64,000 nucleotides of DNA from Actinoplanes lutulentus (GCF_003259845.1 NZ_QLMJ01000002.1:372001-436000), one strand, 5' to 3'. Positions 1 through 7,616 are shown, numbered from the stretch's first letter. Notes: generated by a model not told the origin, from the letters alone. Translations and numbers: made by a program.

Positions 1-243
1 TACGCGGCGGTGGCGCTCGGCAACGCGCACCTGTACGACAGCACCGTGAACCTGGCGCAGCACATGCAGGCCGCGATGGAGAGCCGGGCCGTGATCGAGC
101 AGGCCAAGGGCATCATCATGGGCGAGCGGCGGTGCAGCGCCGACGAGGCGTTCGCCATCCTCACGAAGGTGTCCCAGGACAGCAATCGCAAGCTACGTGA
201 CGTGGCGGCGGCGCTCGTGGACCGTACCCAGCGGGCCCCTTGA
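1..243 (+). CDS. ANTAR-domain (GAF-ANTAR type) RNA-binding regulator, 3' end only
   Basis: The reading frame is open from the first base, so the gene starts upstream of the window. The opening residues (YAAVALGNAHLYDS) look like the last helix of a GAF sensor domain. They run into an ANTAR domain: a 'SRAVIEQAKGIIMGERRCSADEAFAIL' segment followed by 'SQDSNRKLRDVAAALV', with the family's AKG/IM and A-F-x-x-L positions. ANTAR domains bind paired RNA hairpins and act as antiterminators. GAF-ANTAR proteins are abundant in actinobacteria. The input signal cannot be told from this fragment. It converges on the next gene across 34 bp. Confidence 0.85.
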   Translation, partial: YAAVALGNAHLYDSTVNLAQHMQAAMESRAVIEQAKGIIMGERRCSADEAFAILTKVSQDSNRKLRDVAAALVDRTQRAP

Positions 244-277
244 TCTTGACGTGGGCGCCTGGCGGCAACGGGGGTCG

Positions 278-691
278 TCAGGCGCTCACGTCGAGTCGTC
301 CGCGTCGCGCGCCCTGCTGGTCGAGGTGGCGCAGCGCCGGTTCGAGGTATCCGGCGACGGGATTGCGCCCGCCGTTCCGGTCGTACCGCCGGGAGAGGTC
401 CTTGAGGTAGACATCGGTGACCTCCTGGCCGGCGGCGAGCTTGCCGGTGGCGCGGTCGGCGGCGATGGCGGCGGCGAGTGAGTTGATCCAGCCGGCGTTC
501 ACCTCGCCGGGTTTGATCTGCTGACCGGTGGCCTGCAGGATCAGTTCCCGATCACGATCGGTCAGCGAGGCGGCGTCCTCGCGGGCGTTCTGGTTGCGGT
601 CCCGCGCGGGCCGAACCGGCGTCGCCGGTGGGGCCGGCTGGCTGCGGTTCAACCGGGAAATGGACATGGCGGCCTCGACTCCCGTAAGCAC
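278..691 (-). CDS. Conserved hypothetical protein, 137 aa
   Basis: I do not recognise this family. The GTG at 691 has a very strong ribosome-binding site (AGGAGG, 7 nt away); a later ATG at 667 is possible but less well placed. The protein is soluble. The first 35 residues are Pro/Arg-rich and probably disordered. A compact helical region follows, including 'LTDRDRELILQATGQQIKPGEVNAGWINSL' and 'VTDVYLKDLSRRYDR'. No catalytic motif or membrane segment is visible. It is divergent from the hydrolase at 782, with about 90 bp between the two starts. Confidence 0.7.
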   Translation of the reverse strand: MLTGVEAAMSISRLNRSQPAPPATPVRPARDRNQNAREDAASLTDRDRELILQATGQQIKPGEVNAGWINSLAAAIAADRATGKLAAGQEVTDVYLKDLSRRYDRNGGRNPVAGYLEPALRHLDQQGARRGRLDVSA

Positions 692-781
692 TCTTCCTCC
701 TCCTGATCGGTGCCACGCGACCCCTGCTGAGGCAAACCGAAAAGGCGTATATCAGCAGCTCGGACGGGTAATCCTCGGGTC

Positions 782-1456
782 ATGACCAGTTGGAGAACTG
801 AGGAACGGATCGAGGTCGGCGGCGTACGCCTGCACGGCGACCTGTGTCTGCCGGAGCACCCCGTCGGTCTGATCGTTTTCGCCCATGGCAGCAGCGACTC
901 CCGGCTCAGCCCGCGCAACCAGATCGTCGCGACGGAACTGCACGAGTACGGGTTCGCCACGCTGCTGGCCGATCTGCTGACACCGGAGGAGGAGCTGGTG
1001 GACGCGCGCACCGGCCAGATGCGGACGGATGTCGGTGTACTCGCCGACCGGGTGATCGGGCTTATCGACTGGGCCCGGGACAATCCGCCGACGGCGGCGC
1101 TGACGCTGGGCCTGTTCGGCGCGAGCACCGGCGTGGGCGCGGCACTGGTCGCGGCGGCGGCCCGGCCGGAGGCGGTACGCGCGATCGTCTCCCGCGGCGG
1201 CCGCCCCGACCTGGCCGGCCCGGCCCTGCTGGAGGTACGCGCACCCACGATGTTCCTGGTCGGCGAGAAGGACATCGAGGTGCTCGATCTCAACGAGCAG
1301 GCCCGCAACACCATGCGGATCAGCGCGGAGATGCGGGTGATCGCGGGCGCCTCGCACCTGTTCTCCGAGCCGGGCGCCCTGGACCAGGTGGCGGAGGAGG
1401 CGGCCGGCTTCTTCCAGTCGCACCTGGCAGCGGAAATTCATCACCTGTTGAATTAA
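782..1456 (+). CDS. Alpha/beta hydrolase, dienelactone hydrolase-like
   Basis: A small cytoplasmic alpha/beta-hydrolase fold protein of 224 aa. The nucleophile elbow G-A-S-T-G (Ser115) follows a beta strand ('LTLGLFGAS'). A late acidic strand ('TMFLVGEKDIEVLD', Asp164 or Asp169) and 'GASHLF' (His192) complete the likely Ser-Asp-His triad. 'VFAHGSSDS' near residue 35 fits the oxyanion-hole region. In other genomes this family is often fused or adjacent to a phosphoribosyltransferase domain, which is absent here. The substrate is unknown. The stop codon lies inside the first of two palindromes that precede the ABC exporter operon. Confidence 0.85.
   Translation: MTSWRTEERIEVGGVRLHGDLCLPEHPVGLIVFAHGSSDSRLSPRNQIVATELHEYGFATLLADLLTPEEELVDARTGQMRTDVGVLADRVIGLIDWARDNPPTAALTLGLFGASTGVGAALVAAAARPEAVRAIVSRGGRPDLAGPALLEVRAPTMFLVGEKDIEVLDLNEQARNTMRISAEMRVIAGASHLFSEPGALDQVAEEAAGFFQSHLAAEIHHLLN
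1435..1454. promoter_or_regulatory. Imperfect palindrome, upstream operator candidate for the ABC-TetR operon
   Basis: A 20-bp imperfect dyad (AATTCATCAC then CTGTTGAATT) centred between 1444 and 1445. It shares the core TCATCACCTG-TGA with the perfect palindrome 44 bp downstream. It overlaps the last codons of the hydrolase gene. It is probably a second TetR site. Confidence 0.5.
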
Positions 1457-1476
1457 CCCGGATATCGGCCTACCTT

Positions 1477-1500
1477 GAAACTCATCACCTGATGAGTTTC
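1477..1500. promoter_or_regulatory. Perfect 11-2-11 palindrome, TetR operator candidate
   Basis: The arm GAAACTCATCA is followed, after CC, by its exact reverse complement. The site ends 10 bp before the ATG of the ABC ATPase gene. Its size and position suit a TetR dimer site, and the third gene of the operon encodes a TetR regulator. Autoregulation is therefore inferred. Confidence 0.65.
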
Positions 1501-1510
1501 GGGAGTCGCC

Positions 1511-2236
1511 ATGTCTGACAACGCGATCGAGGTCCGGGACCTCGTGATCAAACGCGGAAAGAGAACCGTCCTCGACGGCTTCACCTGCACCATCCCGCAC
1601 GGCAGCGTCACCGGCCTGCTCGGGCCGAGCGGCAGCGGCAAGACGACGCTGATGCGGGCCATCGTCGGCGTTCAACTGATCAACGAGGGTCGGGTGACCG
1701 TTCTCGGGCATCCGGCCGGTTCGGCGCCGCTGCGCCGCCGGATCGGGTACGTAACACAGGCGCCGAGCGTGTACGCCGACCTGACCGTCCGGGAGAACGC
1801 CCGCTACTTCGCCAGCCTCTACCGGCTGACCGCCAAGGACGCCGACGACGCGATCGAGGCGGTCGGCCTGTCGAGCCACGCCGGCCAGCTCGTCGCCGAG
1901 CTCTCCGGCGGGCAGCGCAGCCGCGCCTCGCTGGTTTGCGCGATCGTCGGCCGGCCCGACGTCCTGGTGCTCGACGAGCCGACAGTGGGCCAGGACCCGG
2001 TGCTGCGCGACGAGCTGTGGGACCAGTTCCGCCGGCTCGCCGCCGACGGCGCCACCGTGCTCGTCTCCAGCCACGTGATGGACGAGGCGAACCGCTGCGA
2101 CCGGCTGCTGCTGATCCGCGAGGGCATGCTGATCGCCGACGACACCCCGGCTGCGGTCAAGCGGTCCGCCGGCACCGACGACCTCGACCAGGCCTTCCTC
2201 CGCCTGATCCGTGACCAGGAGGTGGCGGCGAAATGA
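1511..2236 (+). CDS. ABC transporter ATP-binding protein (ABC-2 type exporter)
   Basis: A single nucleotide-binding domain of 241 aa. The Walker A motif GPSGSGKT is at residues 38-45, the Q-loop at 'VTQAPS', the signature LSGGQ at 131-135 and Walker B VLVLDEP at 151-157, with the switch His in 'LVSSHVMDEA'. Family knowledge: it drives the ABC-2 permease encoded next, probably exporting a drug, lipid or toxic metabolite. Its stop overlaps the permease start by 4 bp (ATGA), so the two are translationally coupled. The operon continues into a TetR gene, and the promoter carries paired palindromes. Confidence 0.95.
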   Translation: MSDNAIEVRDLVIKRGKRTVLDGFTCTIPHGSVTGLLGPSGSGKTTLMRAIVGVQLINEGRVTVLGHPAGSAPLRRRIGYVTQAPSVYADLTVRENARYFASLYRLTAKDADDAIEAVGLSSHAGQLVAELSGGQRSRASLVCAIVGRPDVLVLDEPTVGQDPVLRDELWDQFRRLAADGATVLVSSHVMDEANRCDRLLLIREGMLIADDTPAAVKRSAGTDDLDQAFLRLIRDQEVAAK

Positions 2237-2961
2237 TTCTGGTCAGCACGATCCGACGGATTCTCACCCAGCTGCGGCACGACCCGCGGACCATCGCGAT
2301 GATCATCGTGGTGCCCACGCTGCTGATCACGCTGATCTATTTCATGTACGAGGGGACGCCCGGCGCCTTCGACCGGATCGCCCTGATCATGCTCGGCGTC
2401 TTCCCGTTCATCGTGATGTTCCTGATCACCAGCATCGCGATGCTGCGCGAGCGCACCAACGGCACTCTCGAACGCCTCTTCACCACCCCGGTCGGCAAGC
2501 TCGACCTGCTCTTCGGATACGGCGTCGCGTTCGGTCTCGCGGCGGCCCTCCAGGCGGCGGTCGCGGCCGGTTTCGCCTATGGCGTTCTCGGCATGGACAC
2601 CGCCGGCAGCATCGGCCTGGTCGTCCTGATCGCCGTGGCCAACGCCGTGCTCGGTGTCGCCCTCGGCCTGTTGTGCAGCGCGTTCGCGCGTACCGAATTC
2701 CAGGCGGTGCAGTTCATGCCGGTCGTGGTGGCGCCTCAGCTGTTGCTCTGCGGACTCTTCGTGGCCCGCGACCAGATGGCCGGATGGCTGCAGGCGATCA
2801 GCAACGTGCTGCCGCTGTCGTACTCCGTGGAGGCGCTCACCGAGGTCGGTGCGCACGCCGAGGCGACCGGAACCATGTGGCGTGATCTGATCGTGGTGGT
2901 GGGCGCGATCATCGTCGCACTCGCGCTGGGCGCGGCGACTCTGCGCCGGCGCACTGCTTGA
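2233..2961 (+). CDS. ABC-2 type transporter permease
   Basis: A 242-aa integral membrane protein with about six hydrophobic segments, including 'TIAMIIVVPTLLITLIYFM', 'IALIMLGVFPFIVMFLITSIAML', 'FMPVVVAPQLLLCGLFV' and 'DLIVVVGAIIVALALGAATL'. The motif 'RERTNGTLERLFTTPV' between segments 2 and 3 is the coupling region typical of ABC-2 permeases. It forms the exporter with the ATPase encoded upstream, whose stop codon overlaps this start. The transported compound is not deducible. Confidence 0.93.
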   Translation: MILVSTIRRILTQLRHDPRTIAMIIVVPTLLITLIYFMYEGTPGAFDRIALIMLGVFPFIVMFLITSIAMLRERTNGTLERLFTTPVGKLDLLFGYGVAFGLAAALQAAVAAGFAYGVLGMDTAGSIGLVVLIAVANAVLGVALGLLCSAFARTEFQAVQFMPVVVAPQLLLCGLFVARDQMAGWLQAISNVLPLSYSVEALTEVGAHAEATGTMWRDLIVVVGAIIVALALGAATLRRRTA

Positions 2962-2992
2962 CGCGTACGGAAGAAAGTGGGGTGAAGCGAGA

Positions 2993-3613
2993 GTGCGACG
3001 GACCGGACGCCGTCCCGGGAACCCGGACACCCGCGAAGCGATCCTGGGTGCTGCGCGTAACGCGTTCGCCGAGAAGGGGTACGACGGCGCCTCGATCCGT
3101 GCCATCGCGACCAGCGCCGGAGTCGATCCGGCGCTGGTGCATCACTACTTCGGTTCGAAGGACAAGCTCTTCCTGGCGACGATGAACTCGCCGATGGACC
3201 CGCTCGAACTGATCACCGAGGCGGCCGCGGGGGACCGGTCCGAGCTGGGTGTCCGCTTCGTGCGGCTCTTCCTGCAGATCTGGGACGGCCCGGCGGGTGC
3301 GGCCGGAGTGGCGCTGCTGCGCTCGACGGTCGGCAACGAGTGGGCGACCAAGATGTTCCGCGAGTTCATCATCACCCAGATCCTGCGGCGGGCGGTGCCG
3401 AAGCTCGGCCTCGACGAGGCGGAGGGGCAGCTGCGCGTCACGTTCGCGGCCAGTCAGATGGTCGGGATGGCGATGGCCCGTTACGTGATCAAGGTGGAGC
3501 CGCTGGCGTCCGCGCCCATCGAGGTGGTCGTGGCGGCGATCGGCCCGACCGTGCAGCGTTACCTCACCGAGGACCTGCCGGGGGTGTTCGACGGTACCGG
3601 TGCGGGCGGCTGA
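2993..3613 (+). CDS. TetR/AcrR family repressor of the upstream ABC exporter
   Basis: A 206-aa regulator starting at GTG 2993. The N-terminal helix-turn-helix is clear ('DTREAILGAARNAFAEKGYDGASIRAIATSAGVDPALVHHYFGSKDKLF'). The ligand-binding C-terminal half has the TetR_C-type sequence 'FREFIITQILRRAVPKLGL...AASQMVGMAMARYVIKVEPLAS'. It lies 31 bp after the permease gene, on the same strand, so it is probably the third gene of the operon. The palindromes at 1435-1454 and 1477-1500 are its likely operators. Confidence 0.93.
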   Translation: MRRTGRRPGNPDTREAILGAARNAFAEKGYDGASIRAIATSAGVDPALVHHYFGSKDKLFLATMNSPMDPLELITEAAAGDRSELGVRFVRLFLQIWDGPAGAAGVALLRSTVGNEWATKMFREFIITQILRRAVPKLGLDEAEGQLRVTFAASQMVGMAMARYVIKVEPLASAPIEVVVAAIGPTVQRYLTEDLPGVFDGTGAGG

Positions 3614-3649
3614 TCCTCAGCCGTTTCGGGGTTCCTGCCGATCCTCAGG

Positions 3650-4756
3650 ATGACCGCCCCGCATCAGCACCCGGAGGTTCACCCGTTGTCGCGTTGGAAG
3701 CGCATGCCCCGCTGGGGAAAGGTCCTGACCACGCTTCTCGTCGTGCTCGCGCTGGTCGCCGGGTCGGTCACCGTCACCACCGGCTTCCTCGCGTACCGGT
3801 TCAACGACCTCGTCGGCCGTGACGACGTGCTCGCCGAGGCGGCGGCGCTGCCGCCGATCACCGCGAAGCCGGAGTACAACTCGTGGGTACACACCTCGAA
3901 GAGCTCGAAGGCGCCGGTCCGCCCCGCCGCCGCGGCGGGCTCGGCGCGCAACGTGCTGGTCCTCGGCGTGGACACCCGCAAGGGCTGGTCCGAGGGGCAG
4001 TCCCGCAGCGACACGATCATGCTGGTGCACGTCGACGGCACCGGCTCGGCCGCCTCGGTCGTCTCGATCCCGCGTGACTCGTACGTCTACATCCCGCCGG
4101 TGGCCGGCAAGTGGTCCGGCGGCAAGACCAAGGTCAACGCCGCGTACGCCTGGGGTGGCGCCCCGCTGGTGGTCCAGGTCGTCAGCCACCTCACCGGCCT
4201 GACCATCGACAACGTGGTACGGGTCGACTTCGCCGGCGTCCGCACGATCACCGACGTGGTCGGCGGGATCGACGTGAAGATCGCCAAGACGGTGCGCGAC
4301 AAGCGGACCGGCGTCACCTTCAAGGCGGGCAAGCACCACCTGGACGGCAGAATGGCCGAGGTCTACGTCCGGCAGCGGTACGGCCTGCCGAACGGCGACT
4401 TCGACCGGGTCAAGCGGCAGCAGCAGTACCTGCGGGCGCTCGCCCAGAAGGTGACCTCGCTGGGTATCGCCGCCAACCCGATGAAGCTGGACGCGTTCGT
4501 CTCGGCGATCGCCGGCTCGCTGGTGGTCGACTCGGGGATGAACCTGGCCGCCACGTTCCAGGACCTCTCCGGGCTGCGGCCCGATGACCTGGCGTTCACC
4601 ACGCTGCCGTCGTCCGGGTTCGTGCGGACCGCTGCGGGAACCGCGAACGAGCTGTCGGTGGCGGAGTGCTCGGAGCTGTTCGCGGCGCTGCACACCGACA
4701 CGATGGCGGATTACTTCGTGGCGAACCCGGCGTTCTCAGGGACCGTCGGCGCCTAG
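3650..4756 (+). CDS. LytR-CpsA-Psr (LCP) family cell-wall glycopolymer ligase
   Basis: A 368-aa type II membrane protein. A short basic cytoplasmic tail leads into a single membrane helix at about residues 24-46 ('VLTTLLVVLALVAGSVTVTTGFLAY'). The extracellular LCP domain covers roughly 100-265, with 'VLVLGVDTR', 'SRSDTIMLVHVD', 'SIPRDSYVYIP', 'NAAYAWGG', 'VDFAGVRTITDVVGGIDV' and 'FDRVKRQQQYLRAL'. The conserved Arg and Asp residues that bind the polyprenyl-pyrophosphate lipid are present. Family role: transfer of teichoic-acid-like or arabinogalactan-type polymers to peptidoglycan. The gene overlaps the convergent MCP-PilZ gene by 21 bp. Confidence 0.95.
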   Translation: MTAPHQHPEVHPLSRWKRMPRWGKVLTTLLVVLALVAGSVTVTTGFLAYRFNDLVGRDDVLAEAAALPPITAKPEYNSWVHTSKSSKAPVRPAAAAGSARNVLVLGVDTRKGWSEGQSRSDTIMLVHVDGTGSAASVVSIPRDSYVYIPPVAGKWSGGKTKVNAAYAWGGAPLVVQVVSHLTGLTIDNVVRVDFAGVRTITDVVGGIDVKIAKTVRDKRTGVTFKAGKHHLDGRMAEVYVRQRYGLPNGDFDRVKRQQQYLRALAQKVTSLGIAANPMKLDAFVSAIAGSLVVDSGMNLAATFQDLSGLRPDDLAFTTLPSSGFVRTAAGTANELSVAECSELFAALHTDTMADYFVANPAFSGTVGA

Positions 4757-5821
4757 TTTCGCCACGAAATCCTCGACTCCGGCGGGGATCTCCAGGAACT
4801 CCAGGCCGATCTCCAGGGACCCGTCGTCGCGTTGCAGGCGGCGGGCCACCTTCGCCTCGACGGTGGCACGGAAGCCGTCGACGGTGAGCTCCGCGCGTAC
4901 CCCATCACCGACCGTGAGAGAAACGCCTCGGGCGACCATGCAGCCGAGGCCGTCGGCGCTGAGATCGACGATCTCGGCGTCGACGGTCTGTGCCGGCGTC
5001 GTGATCGACACCCGCCCTCGGACCGGGAGCCTGTCGTGCCGGCGGCGTTCCAGGCGCTCGGCCACGTCGGAGAGGTCGCCGATCTGCGCCATCGTGGCGT
5101 CCACGCTCTGGTGCAGCAGCATCACGATGTCGCTCTGCCGATCGGCGATCCCGCCGAGCTGGCGCATCGCGTCCTCGATCTCGCCGACGTCCCGGATGAT
5201 CGCGCTGAGCGTCTCGCCCATCTGCGCCACGTCCGCCTCCAGGGCGGCGATCGTGCTGGTGATCTGCTCGGTCGAGTCCGCGGTGGTGTTCGCGAGACCC
5301 TTCACCTCGTCGGCGACCACGGCGAACCCGCTGCCTGCCGAACCCGCCCGGACCGCCTCGATGGTGGCGTTCAGCGCGAGCAGCCGGGTCTGCGAGGCGA
5401 TCCGGGAGATCACGCTGGCGATCCCGGCGACCTGGCGCAGGCTCGCGTTCAGCGCGGTGGCCGCCTCGTCGGCGCTGCGCGCCCGCTGCACCAGGGCCTC
5501 GGCCGCGTCGTTCGTGATCGTCACCCGTTCCTGGGTGGCGGCCGCCGCGTCCCGGGCCGCGCCGACCTGCACGACGACGTCCTCCAGCTTGCCGCCGATC
5601 ACGTCGGCGGTGCTGTCGATCGCCTCCTTGGCACGCCGGCGCAGCCGCTGGTTGAGGCGTACCTGCTCGACCTGGGCGATCTGTGCGGCCTCGTCCCGGT
5701 CGGCGCGCAGCCGGTCGAGCTCGGCGTCGCGGTCGGCCAGGGCGGCGGTGAGCTCGTCGATCCGCTGGGCGCTCGTGGTGGCGCCTGATCCGCGGACCCG
5801 GTCCGGCCAGGTGGGGCTCAC
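4736..5821 (-). CDS. Cytosolic methyl-accepting chemotaxis-type protein with C-terminal PilZ domain
   Basis: A 361-aa protein with no membrane segment. Residues 20-70 form a coiled coil. Residues 70-255 are an MCP signalling helix bundle with the hairpin-tip motif '[17 protein letters not shown]' (144-160) and 'FAVVADEVKGLA'. Residues 259-350 are a PilZ domain with the cyclic-di-GMP signature RxxxR (Arg260 to Arg264) and DxSxxG (286-291). The tip is slightly divergent: R and V replace the usual N and A. It probably relays c-di-GMP state to a CheA-CheW array or another partner. The start is a GTG without a strong ribosome-binding site, so it is less certain than the body. Confidence 0.9.
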   Translation of the reverse strand: MSPTWPDRVRGSGATTSAQRIDELTAALADRDAELDRLRADRDEAAQIAQVEQVRLNQRLRRRAKEAIDSTADVIGGKLEDVVVQVGAARDAAAATQERVTITNDAAEALVQRARSADEAATALNASLRQVAGIASVISRIASQTRLLALNATIEAVRAGSAGSGFAVVADEVKGLANTTADSTEQITSTIAALEADVAQMGETLSAIIRDVGEIEDAMRQLGGIADRQSDIVMLLHQSVDATMAQIGDLSDVAERLERRRHDRLPVRGRVSITTPAQTVDAEIVDLSADGLGCMVARGVSLTVGDGVRAELTVDGFRATVEAKVARRLQRDDGSLEIGLEFLEIPAGVEDFVAKLGADGP

Positions 5822-5890
5822 GCCGGATCCGGGGCCGTCGTCGACACGTCTTGGACGCTACCTGGATGAACGGTCCTACGTATGCGGTTC

Positions 5891-5930
5891 GGGTCAGGCC
5901 GTTCCGGGTCAGGCCGTTTCGGGTCAGGCC
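5891..5930. repeat. 15-bp tandem repeat carrying an iterated stop codon
   Basis: A unit GGGTCAGGCCGTT(C/T)C is repeated 2.7 times. The last copy contains the stop codon of the SRPBCC gene. Read on the minus strand, the repeat regenerates an in-frame TGA every five codons after the true stop, three in total. Confidence 0.8.
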
Positions 5931-6406
5931 AGTAGGGCGTCGATCTGGTCCTGGGCCTGGCGCATGCCCTCTTGCATGCCCATCTCGGCCATCCGTTCCA
6001 GCTGCTCGGCGCTGGTGAAGGTGGAGACCGTGGTCATCCGGGTCCGCCCGCCGAGGTCTTCGAGCGTGACGACGCCGCGGGTGCTGTCCTTCGGGTCGAC
6101 CGGCTCGTTGTTCTCGTCGGCGAACCCGTCGTCGAACTCGAGGCGGTGCGGCGCCTCGACCGAGGTGAGCGTCCACCAGCCACGGGCCTTCGTGCCGTCC
6201 GGGCCGGTCATGTAGTACCGCACCTGGCCGCCGGGCTCGAACTCGAACCGCTCGAAGGTGGCCGGCCAGGTCGGCGGGCCCCACCAGCGCTCCAGCTTGC
6301 GCGGGTCGGCCCAGACCTGCCAGACCTTCTCGACGGTCGCCTCGAACTCGGCGACGAACGTCATCGTGAGTGTGTCCACGTCCTTGACAGCGCTGATAAC
6401 CGGCAT
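5924..6406 (-). CDS. SRPBCC / AHSA1-like domain protein
   Basis: A 160-aa START-like ligand-binding fold of the AHSA1 type used by stand-alone SRPBCC proteins: 'FVAEFEATVEKVWQVWADPRKLERWWGPPTWPATF', 'RGWWTLTSVEAPHRLEFDDGF' and a C-terminal helix 'SAEQLERMAEMGMQEGMRQAQDQI'. The ATG at 6406 is chosen because AAAGGAG lies just upstream. Longer upstream reading would overlap the ArsR gene. It is 13 bp downstream of, and co-transcribed with, an ArsR regulator, a common actinobacterial pair. The ligand and function are unknown. Confidence 0.9.
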   Translation of the reverse strand: MPVISAVKDVDTLTMTFVAEFEATVEKVWQVWADPRKLERWWGPPTWPATFERFEFEPGGQVRYYMTGPDGTKARGWWTLTSVEAPHRLEFDDGFADENNEPVDPKDSTRGVVTLEDLGGRTRMTTVSTFTSAEQLERMAEMGMQEGMRQAQDQIDALLA

Positions 6407-6419
6407 GACCGGTCTCCTT

Positions 6420-6767
6420 TCACTGGTTTTCTGCGGAGTCGTTCTCTTCCAGGATGTCGGCGATCCGGTCGGCTCGGTGCCGCCAGACCTCTTCGTACGC
6501 ATCAAGCAGGAGGGCCACCCGGCGCAGGGCCGTGACCTCTCCGTGCACGATCTGCTCGCGTCCGCGCCGGACCTTGCTGACCAGGGCGGCACGCTCCAGC
6601 ACCGCGACGTGTTTCTGCACGGCGGCGAAGCTCATCGGGTATTGCCGGGCCAGCTCCGAGACGGACTGCCCGGAACGGATCACCCTCGTCAGGATGTCGC
6701 GCCGGGTGGCGTCGGCGAGGGCGTGGAACACCCGATCCGCCGCCTCGATCTCCGAACCTACAACCAT
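6420..6767 (-). CDS. ArsR family transcriptional regulator paired with SRPBCC protein
   Basis: A 115-aa winged-helix regulator: 'ADRVFHALADATRRDILTRVIRSGQSVSELARQYPMSFAAVQKHVAVLERAALVSKVRRGREQ'. No metal-binding cysteine cluster is present, so it is not an arsenic or metal sensor of the classical kind. The ATG at 6767 is chosen because it matches the family N-terminus and lies inside an 18-bp palindrome that looks autoregulatory. The upstream extension to 6857 has no family similarity. It forms an operon with the SRPBCC gene. Confidence 0.9.
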   Translation of the reverse strand: MVVGSEIEAADRVFHALADATRRDILTRVIRSGQSVSELARQYPMSFAAVQKHVAVLERAALVSKVRRGREQIVHGEVTALRRVALLLDAYEEVWRHRADRIADILEENDSAENQ

Positions 6768-6776
6768 GTGGTTGTA
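6759..6776. promoter_or_regulatory. Palindromic ArsR operator overlapping the arsR start codon
   Basis: TACAACCA, TG, TGGTTGTA form a perfect 8-2-8 dyad. The initiation codon of the ArsR gene (6765-6767) lies at its centre. Binding here would block both transcription and early translation. The transcript may be leaderless or nearly so, since no ribosome-binding site is visible upstream. Confidence 0.7.
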
Positions 6777-6895
6777 CGTTAGTCGCCGGTTGCGGGCGGT
6801 GGCAAGTCGGGTGCGGAGTCCTTTTCTCCTGGAGTGGGCAGTCCAGCGGCCGATCAAGGGATCACCTAGCCCGGCACGCCGACACAGGAGTCGTC

Positions 6896-7057
6896 ATGAG
6901 CATGAGCATCGGTACCTCTACCCCGCCCACCACCCGCGACACGCACGCCGCGTGGCTGCGCCGCCGCGCCGAGGACCAGAGTTTCAACTGGTCGTCGGTG
7001 GAGCGCGCTTCCTTGATGGAGTCGGAGCGCCGGGAGCTTCAGCCCGCGCTGGTCTGA
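6896..7057 (+). CDS. Small hypothetical protein, 53 aa
   Basis: A short frame starting ATGAGCATGAGC, preceded at a suitable distance by AGGAG. Its third codon positions are almost all G or C, as in the surrounding real genes. The protein is hydrophilic and basic in the middle ('AAWLRRRAEDQSFNWSSVERASLMESERREL') with no membrane segment. Its last 19 bp overlap the 3' end of the convergent MOSC gene. I do not recognise the family. Confidence 0.5.
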   Translation: MSMSIGTSTPPTTRDTHAAWLRRRAEDQSFNWSSVERASLMESERRELQPALV

Positions 7058-7557
7058 CCTTTTTGATCGGGTTCTGCTTTTTGATCGAGCAGGACCGACG
7101 CGGTCACCGGGCCGACCCGGAGCACGCCGTCGTTCAGCGGCACGCAGCGGATCCCGCCCTTGCCGCGAAGCGCCCGGAACGCGCCCGGGCCGATCGTGAC
7201 GTCCATCCAGGCGCAGGGGTTGGCCGGTCGGCGTACCCGCAGCAGCACCGGACCGTCCCCGGAGTCCAGGCTGAGCACCGAGCCGACCAGGTCGTCCACG
7301 GCGATGCCGGCGACCAGGATGTTGCGGCGCACCTCGGTGAGCCCGGCACCCGGCGGCAGCGACTCCCGCGCGATCACGGTGACGCTCGCGTCCTTGTGCG
7401 CCGGGTGATTGAAGTAGCGGTCGCCGACGATGCCGAGCCCGGCCCGGACGTGGATCTCACGGGTCAGTTCGCCGTCCGGGGCGGGTGCGGGTCCGTCGGC
7501 CGGCCGGCCCTCGAAACGATGGCGGGACGAGGCGAGCAGCTCGACGATCTCCGGCAT
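7039..7557 (-). CDS. MOSC domain-containing protein
   Basis: A 172-aa protein consisting of a MOSC (molybdenum cofactor sulfurase C-terminal) beta-barrel domain. Typical segments are 'AGLGIVGDRYFN', 'VTVIARESL', 'RRNILVAGIAVDDLVGSVLSL' and 'RRPANPCAWMD', the last carrying the conserved Cys. Stand-alone MOSC proteins bind molybdenum cofactor or act in sulfur transfer and detoxification. The exact reaction is not deducible. The C-terminus is Lys/Gln-rich and overlaps the small gene on the opposite strand. Confidence 0.9.
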   Translation of the reverse strand: MPEIVELLASSRHRFEGRPADGPAPAPDGELTREIHVRAGLGIVGDRYFNHPAHKDASVTVIARESLPPGAGLTEVRRNILVAGIAVDDLVGSVLSLDSGDGPVLLRVRRPANPCAWMDVTIGPGAFRALRGKGGIRCVPLNDGVLRVGPVTASVLLDQKAEPDQKGQTSAG

Positions 7558-7616
7558 TGCCGGATTCTAATCTCGGCTGGTTGTCCTCAGCTCTCGGCTG
7601 TTTTCTTCAGCTTTCT

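Noticed and set aside
752-2074. Long minus-strand open frame opposite the hydrolase and ABC genes
   Set aside because: It is the shadow of two well-supported plus-strand genes. It has no family resemblance, and high GC keeps such frames open.
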